A stretch of 64,000 bases of DNA from Micropterus salmoides. Its lineage: Eukaryota > Chordata > Actinopteri > Centrarchiformes > Centrarchidae. The stretch is taken from the NCBI RefSeq assembly GCF_014851395.1, contig NW_024040928.1:11612943-11676942 (forward strand), given 5' to 3'. Shown in pieces: positions 60,973 to 64,000 of this stretch; the stretch's first letter is position 1, and every line of letters starts with the position of its first letter. A model generated the notes under the pieces. It saw nothing but the letters and a program-made list of their open reading frames with translations, ran no database searches and had not been told where the DNA came from. Both the position numbers and the translations under genes were made by a program.

Positions 60973-62264
60973 CTCTGATCACCAGACAAGCCCCTGTAGC
61001 ATGCTCTGCTTTGCACTGCATTTATCCCCTAAGCCACGCCCGAACAATGAGAGCAGGCGCTTCTGCCATAACTGCACTTTGAGTCAGAAAGCAATAGCTC
61101 AGTCACACAAACAGACTCATTTGTTCCTCTATCCCTGTGAGGACATCTCATTGACATAACGCCTTCTCTAGACCCATAACCTAACCTTAACCATCACAAC
61201 AACATGTCTACCCCATGTAACACAATTGTAGCCTGAACCCTAAAACCACATATTAACCCTACCCATGTAGAGACCCATGAGTCCCCATGGGTTAGTGTGC
61301 TTTCAGGTCCCCACCGGGATATAAAAACATGAACCCCACACACACACACACACTAACACATAAGAGACGTACACACATCAGATCTGATCCTATTAGCGAT
61401 TACATCATTGACACACTGGCACTCACGTGTGGCCTACTTGACTAGCAAATATAAGATGTGTCAATCCTCTCCGTCAGTAGCGAGTTGAAACCTCCCACTT
61501 GTTGATCCTCCCATTAACATGTATGTTGCATGTCAGTGTCTAATGACTAAAGTGGTCTCATCAAATACAGGAATGCTGATAGTTAATGGGATGGTTTTAT
61601 CTTGACACCATGGCACTTTCCCAGGAAAACATTAAAGTGGAAAGCTCCAAACGTTCTCCATTTTCTATCGCATTCTGTAATTATGCACACGACAGAACCT
61701 TGGTATGATCCCATGTGATAAATAGAGAACTACCCTCTATCCACTTCTTTTTCTTATTTAAATAGATGTGAAGGGAATGAGGGCTGCTTTAAAACTTTGC
61801 AGCAGCATGACAGAATATGGGGGGTGTTAACAAACAGTAAGACGAAATAATGCATCCAAGACCTTTTTCAGGAATTTAATTTAAATAACATCATTTGAGA
61901 CATTTAAAACCTTAGGATCTGCAGAGATTCACACATTACTCGTTGGCCCCCCTCCCTGCTCCATGCCTACGTTCACGTTCTACATTGCATCCGTCTTTGT
62001 CAAAATGCTTACCTCTACCTCACAGGTGAAGTCGGTCCCGTCCAGCAGTGTCACGCGACACATAATCAGCTTCATCTTGGTCTTCCTCACCAAGCGAAGA
62101 GGAGACTGGAAAATGGAGGTCTGGGCTTCCCCTCCCTCCTCTTCACCTTTCCCCTCTCCTTCCTGCTCCTTCTTTTGCTCCTCTGCCCCTTCTCCCTCTG
62201 TTGCCACCTCAGCCTCCCCAGGGCTTTTCTCAGGGCTCTCCTCCGCCTTCTCTTCCTTGGCGGG
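32861..62264 (-). CDS. epb41l2: Protein 4.1 family membrane-cytoskeleton linker, 4.1G-like (partial; 5' exons outside the window)
   Basis: Protein 4.1 proteins tie membrane proteins to the spectrin-actin skeleton under the plasma membrane. Exons, in transcription order: 62264-62013, 58407-58303, 58142-58100, 55294-55219, 53130-53034, 52880-52756, 51816-51729, 49859-49707, 49570-49473, 48998-48826, 46635-46563, 41680-41621, 39716-39549, 38838-38635, 37619-37551, 37177-36515, 35253-35125, 34803-34705, 34292-34212, 32965-32861. Reading phases agree from the first to the eleventh exon and from 41680 to the stop; the link between 46563 and 41680 is not settled. Domains: acidic linker, FERM with three lobes, FERM-adjacent region, spectrin-actin binding region, long acidic variable region, C-terminal domain. 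The paralogue is chosen from PQVICCSE, VVKTEMVTISD and VTRVVVHKETELAEE, which I recall from 4.1G, and from the smlr1 neighbour; 4.1B is the main alternative. The start codon is not in the window. Confidence 0.9.
34212..34292 (-). CDS. epb41l2: epb41l2 exon: C-terminal domain
   Basis: A 27-codon, phase 0 to 0 exon: TLKGGLSETRIEKRIVITGD then CDIDHDE. KGGxSETRIEKRIVITGDxDIDHD is the signature of the C-terminal domain, which binds partners such as NuMA in relatives. The borders are TTTTAG| and GAG|GTCAGT. Confidence 0.95.
34705..34803 (-). CDS. epb41l2: epb41l2 exon: C-terminal domain
   Basis: A 33-codon, phase 0 to 0 exon: LDGNGDGEPGVLMTAQTITS then ESLCTTTTTHITK. The AQTITSE…TTTTTHITK motif is conserved throughout the family. 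The borders are ATATCAG| and CAAG|GTACAC. Confidence 0.95.
35125..35253 (-). CDS. epb41l2: epb41l2 exon: start of C-terminal domain
   Basis: A 43-codon, phase 0 to 0 exon: PPVVKTEMVTISDTFAAQKT, EIATKEVPIVHTETKTITYE, AAQ. VVKTEMVTISD matches 4.1G better than the 'LVKTQTVTISD' form of 4.1R, as far as I recall. The borders are CCCCAG| and ACAG|GTGCAC. Confidence 0.95.
35957..35997. repeat. CA microsatellite in epb41l2 intron
   Basis: About 40 bases of CA repeat between the acidic exon and the first C-terminal-domain exon. The minus-strand valine-cysteine frame is an artefact. Confidence 0.9.
36515..37177 (-). CDS. epb41l2: epb41l2 large exon: acidic variable region
   Basis: A 221-codon, phase 0 to 0 exon. 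It starts TTEVEIEETVVVQEVSKAPK, passes through KQESISSESESEEEAEYHP and several runs of glutamate (EEKEEEEEQEKKEEEEEEE), and ends PKMNGEASLVEAEPRPQVIC then CSE. The SSESESEEE…EY and the terminal VNGE…PQIICCSE blocks are what I recall from mammalian 4.1G, so this exon supports the epb41l2 call. The Glu runs come from GAG/GAA triplet repeats and may vary in length. The borders are TGTATAG| and GAG|GTAAAG. Confidence 0.9.
37551..37619 (-). CDS. epb41l2: epb41l2 exon: variable region
   Basis: A 23-codon, phase 0 to 0 exon encoding ESVPQTEADAADNVISDTKE and PAK. Acidic and polar, like the unstructured region between the spectrin-actin and C-terminal domains. The borders are CTCGCAG| and AAAG|GTGGTC. 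Confidence 0.75.
38635..38838 (-). CDS. epb41l2: epb41l2 exon: Ser/Thr-rich variable region (likely)
   Basis: A 68-codon, phase 0 to 0 open segment: SLKEEIASVLFSRHSGTGFC to LLISPVATLSAIE. The acceptor is strong (TGTGTTGCTGTAG|) and the donor is GAG|GTGCTG. The exon keeps frame with the exons on both sides, which chance would seldom give, but I do not recognise the peptide from other 4.1 proteins. The plus strand is also open here, so transcript data would be decisive. It may be an alternative exon. Confidence 0.55.
39549..39716 (-). CDS. epb41l2: epb41l2 exon: second part of spectrin-actin binding region
   Basis: A 56-codon, phase 0 to 0 exon: DHDKTQEEVLKHQASISQLK, RSFMEAPPPSPPQPNQWEKR, then LTSSPATAIRVQQQQV. 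KTQEEVxKHQASISxLKRxFME is the family motif of the spectrin-actin binding region. A proline-rich insert (PPPSPPQP) takes the place of the shorter 'TPEPRP' type spacer of mammalian relatives. The borders are CATTAG| and GTG|GTACGT. Confidence 0.92.
39717..41620. other. epb41l2 intron between the two spectrin-actin exons
   Basis: Includes a purine-rich tract (GGA/GAA, about 39720-40080) that on the minus strand is a long pyrimidine run upstream of the 39716 acceptor. The proline/serine open frames there are low-complexity. No further exon is supported. Confidence 0.5.
41621..41680 (-). CDS. epb41l2: epb41l2 exon: first part of spectrin-actin binding region
   Basis: A 20-codon, phase 0 to 0 exon, encoding SPLRVYGDNIYVRHSNLMLE. 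It corresponds to the short alternative exon of 4.1R (exon 16) that controls spectrin-actin binding; GxNIYxRHSNLMLE is strictly conserved. The borders are CTTACAG| and GGAG|GTTGGT, the donor being weak as expected of a regulated exon. Confidence 0.88.
42565..42620 (-). CDS. epb41l2: Possible small alternative exon of epb41l2
   Basis: The minus strand has an open segment reading FKEVDLSPGDAEAAPTQ bounded by GACATGAAG| and CCCAG|GTCTGT, phase 0 to 0. A pyrimidine-rich tract lies 25-70 bases upstream. The peptide is acidic and polar like the linker found here in 4.1G, but both splice signals are only fair. Treat as a candidate; exact borders may be off by a few bases. Confidence 0.35.
44080..45267 (-). 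CDS. epb41l2: epb41l2 large alternative exon with hydrophobic tail and stop codon
   Basis: Open for 395 codons to a TAA at 44082-44080. It encodes an acidic part (LDHGLSDISEDDDLIDDTAV), a Ser/Thr/Pro-rich part (WTLPQVTSPPFTDQQLTDLD), a first hydrophobic stretch after WWSWFSLRG (VVKYVSFILCFLSLLG), a Ser/Pro/Leu-rich spacer, and a second, about 39-residue hydrophobic block (LPCLLVVFLLVVML…LALILATPLGLTLCYLE). That block and the following DTPSDQSED resemble, in my memory, the large alternative exon of human 4.1B, whose comparable part ends LCYLE and then DNDPSDSSEE. Possible acceptors are after CTATCAG (start 45267), CTCCGAG (45186) or CCTATCAG (about 45164); only the last fits the phase of the FERM-adjacent exon directly. 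No in-phase donor for the next exon is seen, so it may be terminal. Confidence 0.6.
   Translation of the reverse strand, partial: SIFMFPLSFSSSSSLSSIPRSLDSISELDHGLSDISEDDDLIDDTAVSHTPWTLPQVTSPPFTDQQLTDLDHLAQNPLASYPITSPDTYSSEVLEVEEGCEAETTATAGLPHWWSWFSLRGVVKYVSFILCFLSLLGKNGSRFLPTTLSSGLTKKLCFFTPAVTKLTSESAGKLKIFTFNAPKFIVSNMATPRLCQILSSLAQKLTPCVAFITRRRPTKCISLVPVVLCLQTRLHLPSISSLTCPPVVFSSLPSLSSLPSYFSSVPSRSSPSRFTLTPSMHRYLLNPSPLFLPCLLVVFLLVVMLTASQSLVLALILATPLGLTLCYLENVVSSQRKAVLPVFIADTPSDQSEDQSSSGFNKQASPLTPTHTPPRIRHHTHTSATWAQEMCDPAA
46521..46562. repeat. CA microsatellite at an epb41l2 splice donor
   Basis: The CA run abuts the exon that ends at 46563. On the transcribed strand it is a run of GT, so it includes the donor GT itself. 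Confidence 0.85.
46563..46635 (-). CDS. epb41l2: epb41l2 exon: variable linker, donor inside a TG repeat
   Basis: A 73-base exon, phase 1 to 2, joining as SLDG-APVISITEASRDTAEN then GRELHSDS. The acceptor TCCTTAG| is good and the phase fits the preceding exon. On the minus strand the exon runs straight into a TG repeat (AA|GTGTGT…), so alternative GT donors exist every two bases and can change the outgoing phase. The coding string is unlike other paralogues, as expected for this variable linker. Confidence 0.7.
46905..47015. repeat. Diverged dispersed-repeat remnant in intron
   Basis: GTGTGCAATATTGACATAAA with ATCTTGATATTTTGTGGGAT and AATTAGACGATATTTGTCAT resembles the 'gggcaatat…gacgatattt' end of old hAT-like repeats common in fish. 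Partial and diverged. Confidence 0.35.
47284..47733 (+). mobile_element. DNA transposon deletion derivative with 13-bp terminal inverted repeats
   Basis: It begins ATTCATAGTTTTC and ends with the exact inverse GAAAACTATGAAT; just inside, TCACGTGAC faces GTCACGTG. The 450-bp unit has the form of a deleted DNA transposon. Inside, about 47310-47490 reads AVKFYLDHLSTLEKERYERY, which looks like a shred of a transposase, but the frame soon ends. It lies in an epb41l2 intron. The superfamily is unclear; ISL2EU/PIF-like or Kolobok-like elements are possible. Confidence 0.65.
48766..48803. repeat. TG microsatellite next to the FERM-adjacent exon
   Basis: A TG run followed by CG-containing units up to the donor of the exon ending at 48826, about 22 bases away. 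It is intronic on the minus strand. Confidence 0.9.
48826..48998 (-). CDS. epb41l2: epb41l2 exon: FERM-adjacent region
   Basis: A 173-base exon, phase 2 to 1, encoding the FERM-adjacent domain: RFLTLGSKFRYSGRTQAQTR then SSLIDRPAPNFERTSSKRIS and RSLDG. FRYSGRTQAQTR is the family hallmark, and the RSxSLDG and TSSKR serines and threonines sit in basic contexts typical of regulatory phosphorylation. The donor GAG|GTAACA is followed at once by a CG/CA repeat. Confidence 0.94.
49473..49570 (-). CDS. epb41l2: epb41l2 exon: end of FERM lobe F3
   Basis: A 98-base exon, phase 0 to 2, encoding TEQFESTVGFKLQNHRSAKR and LWKVCVENHSFF, including the terminal F3 helix. The borders are TGATAG| and TCAG|GTAGAA. 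Confidence 0.94.
49707..49859 (-). CDS. epb41l2: epb41l2 exon: FERM lobe F3
   Basis: A 51-codon exon, phase 0 to 0, encoding DSEGVDIMLGVCANGLLVYK and the PH-like lobe strands RLRINRFAWPKILKISYKRN to IKIRPGE. The borders are CACAG| and GAG|GTATGT. The F3 lobe binds short cytoplasmic tails of membrane proteins. Confidence 0.95.
51729..51816 (-). CDS. epb41l2: epb41l2 exon: end of FERM lobe F2
   Basis: An 88-base exon, phase 2 to 0, encoding GMTPAQADAQFLENAKKLSM then YGVDLHHAK. FLENAKKLSMYGVDLHHAK is nearly identical across 4.1R, G, N and B. The borders are GATTAG| and TAAG|GTATGA. Confidence 0.94.
52535..52582. repeat. Dispersed-repeat end in intron
   Basis: AGTAATCGATGCATCGTTTC followed by AGCCCT, read on the minus strand AGGGCTGAAACGATGC, resembles the terminus of hAT-like fish repeats. 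Only one end is visible. Confidence 0.35.
52756..52880 (-). CDS. epb41l2: epb41l2 exon: FERM lobe F2
   Basis: A 125-base exon, phase 0 to 2, starting AEFGDYEPDQPRPLDYIGQR and ending MEEKILELHKSH. AEFGDYxP and FAPNQxKE…EEKxxELHK are family motifs; the central loop (PDQPRPLDYIGQR) is divergent, as usual for this part. The borders are TTCCAG| and ACAG|GTCAGA. Confidence 0.93.
53034..53130 (-). CDS. epb41l2: epb41l2 exon: FERM lobe F2
   Basis: A 97-base exon, phase 2 to 0, encoding YLLCLQLREDVASGRLPCSF and VTHALLGSYTLQ, the first helices of the acyl-CoA-binding-like F2 lobe. The borders are TCGCAG| and GCAG|GTAGAA. Confidence 0.94.
53733..53762. repeat. AAT trinucleotide repeat
   Basis: Ten AAT units in an epb41l2 intron. 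Confidence 0.9.
53900..54290. repeat. Possible diverged DNA-transposon repeat
   Basis: CGTTCCGTTTACCTCGGAAG, TTGGAAGTCGGAGCTGG and AATGACGTCACACCCGAGTT resemble a fish repeat with 'actcggaagtcgga' words. Borders are not clear. Confidence 0.3.
54541..54588. repeat. TG microsatellite in epb41l2 intron
   Basis: Uninterrupted TG for about 48 bases. The histidine-threonine frames across it are artefacts. Confidence 0.92.
54708..55062. repeat. MITE-like repeat, copy 2 of the family at 23433-23942
   Basis: It starts AAAGCTGCACTTATCAATAA and shares ordered words with the first copy, including ATTATGTGT.ATGTGAAG, TTTCAGCTCA..GTTTTGGTTT and GAATATTGG…CAGAAAC. It is shorter and lacks the CAGTTATTGCAGGTTTAA end. 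It lies in the epb41l2 intron between two FERM exons. Confidence 0.6.
55219..55294 (-). CDS. epb41l2: epb41l2 exon: end of FERM lobe F1
   Basis: A 76-base exon, phase 1 to 2, encoding NNWKFAFNVKFYPPEPSLLT plus EDIT. FNVKFYPP and LTEDITR are near-invariant in 4.1 proteins. The borders are CTCCAG| and CCAG|GTACAC. Confidence 0.93.
55300..58099. other. epb41l2 intron within FERM lobe F1
   Basis: Includes ATC/ACC trinucleotide runs near 55657-55690 and several short CA runs. The His/Thr-rich frames at 55832-56122 are CA artefacts. Nothing else could be supported. Confidence 0.45.
58100..58142 (-). CDS. epb41l2: epb41l2 exon: FERM lobe F1
   Basis: A small 43-base exon, phase 0 to 1, encoding CWLDPTKEIKRQIR. 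The acceptor is CTCCAG| and the donor A|GTAAGT, a full consensus. The sequence WLDPxKEIKxQ is diagnostic of the 4.1 family. Confidence 0.92.
58303..58407 (-). CDS. epb41l2: epb41l2 exon: FERM lobe F1
   Basis: A 35-codon exon, phase 0 to 0, reading AKGQYLFFKVCEHLNLLEKD then YFGLAYTDSHEQK. Most of it is the highly conserved F1 core. QYLFFK is unusual, since paralogues have QVLFDK or similar here. The acceptor follows a GAGT/CACT tetranucleotide repeat (58415-58453); the donor is AAG|GTATGT. Confidence 0.92.
58415..58453. repeat. GAGT tetranucleotide repeat at an epb41l2 acceptor
   Basis: About ten units of GAGT. On the minus strand they form an ACTC run immediately before the CACACAG| acceptor of the exon starting at 58407, so they take the place of the polypyrimidine tract. 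Confidence 0.85.
59716..59842. repeat. Two-copy diverged tandem duplication (about 62 bp unit)
   Basis: TAATGAATTCTATGAAACAG … CGTGTGACACTAAAATC … TGAAACC is followed directly by TAATGAAATTCTTAGAAACA … CATGTGACACTAAGACT … TGAAACC. The two copies keep the same word order with many changes. Confidence 0.65.
60004..60077. repeat. Long TG microsatellite in epb41l2 intron
   Basis: About 37 perfect TG units; second longest dinucleotide run in the window. Confidence 0.94.
61125..61330. repeat. Dispersed repeat with telomere-like words
   Basis: TGTGAGGACATCTCATTGAC, AACCTAACCTTAACCATCAC and AGGTCCCCACCGGGATATAA match, from memory, a common fish repeat ('gaggacatt…ctaaccttaaccatcac…ggtccccac'). The CTAACC words are part of that repeat. 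Confidence 0.5.
62013..62264 (-). CDS. epb41l2: epb41l2 exon: acidic linker and start of FERM lobe F1
   Basis: An 84-codon, phase 0 to 0 exon. It opens with an acidic Glu/Lys-rich stretch (EEKAEESPEKSPGEAEVATE) and ends with CRVTLLDGTDFTCEVE, the first strand of the FERM ubiquitin-like lobe. The donor reads GAG|GTAAGC. The acceptor is placed after CCGTCAG at 62265-62267; the frame stays open further upstream, so the true 5' border could lie a little to the right. The initiator methionine must be in an exon beyond this one. Confidence 0.85.
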
Positions 62265-63607
62265 CTGACGGAGATTGTGAGGTGCCGGGGGGACAGAGAG
62301 AAAAAGGTGTGTCAAACCACAGTTAACGCACACGGCTCCCCCTCTGTGGTAATAAAAACCTGCGATCTTCTTAAAAAAGTAATCATTTGTTTACTAGCAT
62401 GATGGAAATCACCTAAAATCTGACTTGTCCAACTAAAGTGGGAACACTGCTTTCGTTTTATCACTCTGCTTTTAAAATTCCCCTTCTAGTCTGAATTTGA
62501 TCTTAGAAACTGCAGGCGTTTCTTTTGGCCTGATTACTGAAATGTTGATGTCACTGGGTGGGCCTGGGTGGCTAAATGTGATCACTTGATGGAAAGGTTT
62601 ATGTGTGTGCATGTGTTTGAGGGGGAATGGCTTTGTGTATGTGTGAGTGTCAGTCTCTCTCTCTCTCTCTCTCGGCTGAGCTGCAGTTTTAAACAGCCTG
62701 CGTGTATTGCTGTAATTTGTCAGTGTACCTTTCCATTGTTTAAGCATTGTGAAAAATATTATCTATCTATCTATCTAGTAACTGAATGAAGTCTGTGTCC
62801 ACAAAAATATGTGGCTGACTGACAAAGGAGGATATTTGTTTAGGCAAAATACTTTCCACCCAGGTTACTGTTGGAGGGCAAGTTCACAGTACAGTATTTT
62901 CACTGGCAGCCATGCTCCTACTCACATGGTTATGTTAATGGAATAGTCATTTCTGGAAATTAACTCCTCAACCTTTCTTATCTAGAATTAGATGAGAGGG
63001 TTGATACCACATTTGTGTTTGCTGGACTAGGCAAGGAGAAGTCACTTCCTAGAGTCATCGCTGCCTGGCAACCTCACGGCTACAAAAAGAATCCAAGAAG
63101 AGACTGCGCACAGCCAAGAAGCAGTCCAGCACTAACCCCCTTTTAAAACCACAACTTACAATGCAAATAAATGTAAATAAATGAGCTTTGGAGGTGCAGG
63201 TAGCTGGATTTTGTTACATCTGGACAGATCCACGGCTTGCTGTTTCCCCCTACTTCCAGATTTGATGCTACACTAAGCTAGCCGGTAGCTTAATTTCTAG
63301 CAGACAGACAAGTCATATCAATCTTCTCATCGAACTCTCAGCGAAAAAGCACATAAAAAGGTACATTCCAAAAATGTTGACCTGCTGCTTTATTATTTGA
63401 GTATTGTGAGCACCAGGTAGTGGATGCCTTAGGTCAAAAGGTTCATAAACCCTGGTACGCGGGCCCAGATCATTTTCTACTGGGCCACAAAAAATCCATA
63501 TGATTCAAAAATAAAAGCTGTACAGTCCATTGTACCATTTATACTGATGTATCCAGGCCGTTATCACCACCTTTAAGTATTTCGCATACTATCTGTCACT
63601 ATCTGCA
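62265..63607. other. epb41l2 intron at the 5' side
   Basis: Upstream of the first exon in the window. CT and ATCT runs lie near 62655-62673 and 62761-62776. No further epb41l2 exon was found here, so the 5' coding exons must be to the right. Confidence 0.45.
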
Positions 63608-64000
63608 TTAGGGCTGGGGCGATTTGTCGACGTAATCGATTGCGTCGATTACGTAAATATGTCGACGCGCATTACGTGCGCCGACGCTCCGCTGCATCCG
63701 GTGTGGGATTATCCCGGACAAGCTCCAGCTACAAGACCGCACCTTCGACCGCCAAGTATTTCAGACAGACACTCAACAACGTGGTGCTCCGTGAGCTCTC
63801 TGAACTGGAAACAGCTTCACTGCAGCACAACTGCTGTCCACGAATAGTGAAGCAGCACGAACACGTGAAACGAAAGTATCCCGCAGCACTTTGTCTAGAC
63901 AGCAGCACTGCAAATCGTGTTTACTTTCTGTCGCCACACAAGCACAGCACATTATCAGCACGAGGACACGTAGTATTTCTTCATTGCCTTCATGTTAAAA
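63608..64000 (+). mobile_element. hAT-like DNA transposon, 5' part (cut by window edge)
   Basis: It starts TAGGGCTGGGGCGATTTGTC and continues ACGTAATCGATTGCGTCGAT, the terminal region I recall for fish hAT elements with BED-finger transposases. About 63847-63885 reads VKQHEHVKRKYPAAL, like the end of a BED zinc finger ('MMQHLKRKHP'). Everything beyond is outside the window, so completeness cannot be judged. It lies inside the epb41l2 gene, upstream of the first visible exon. Confidence 0.5.

Larger units (their letters stand above)
58454..62012. other. epb41l2 intron upstream of the second FERM exon
   Basis: Holds a small tandem duplication (59716-59842), TG repeats (60004-60077, 60941-60970) and a dispersed repeat (61125-61330). 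No exon could be supported. Confidence 0.45.

Noticed and set aside
61140..61260. CTAACC-rich words suggesting an interstitial telomere
   Set aside because: The units are irregular and sit in a known type of fish dispersed repeat; there is no run of TTAGGG units.

Overview
The window looks like nuclear DNA of a ray-finned (teleost) fish. It is AT-rich and full of long CA/TG and CT microsatellites. It carries fish-type L2 and Tx1 LINE relics, solo LTRs and many short non-autonomous DNA transposons. Its genes are split into small exons with GT-AG borders. No bacterial-style operon, CRISPR array or clear structural RNA gene was seen.

Layout. (1) 1-26000 holds no host gene I can support: diverged dispersed repeats, a solo LTR inserted in a CA repeat (2519-3100), a Tx1-type LINE scrap (about 6735-6966), a second LTR (7401-7882) and, directly behind it, a nearly full-length but broken L2-type LINE (about 7883-12484). 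(2) 26040-28359, plus strand: a two-exon gene for a 91-residue single-pass membrane protein, called smlr1 (small leucine-rich protein 1) from its size, its leucine-rich membrane segment and its position. (3) 28360-32860: intergenic, including a 97-bp TG repeat. (4) 32861-62264, minus strand: most of a protein 4.1 family gene, called epb41l2 (4.1G). I placed 20 exons with matching splice sites; they give the whole FERM domain, the FERM-adjacent region, the spectrin-actin binding region, a variable acidic region and the conserved C-terminal domain with its stop codon. The N-terminal exons and start codon lie beyond the right edge. (5) 63608-64000: the start of a hAT-like DNA transposon that runs off the window.

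Gene identity rests on protein motifs and on neighbourhood. The C-terminal half has the 4.1G-like strings PQVICCSE, VVKTEMVTISD and VTRVVVHKETELAEE. As I recall the human map, SMLR1 lies next to EPB41L2 on chromosome 6q23 in the same convergent orientation. The two identifications support each other, though neither was checked by a search.

The most notable part is a long open exon inside epb41l2 (within 44080-45267) that encodes an acidic stretch and then a strongly hydrophobic, hairpin-like tail ending at its own stop codon. It resembles, from memory, the hydrophobic segment of the large alternative exon of the paralogue 4.1B (EPB41L3), and it could give a FERM protein inserted directly in the membrane. 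How it is spliced is unresolved. A CA/TG repeat sits directly on the donor site of the exon just upstream.
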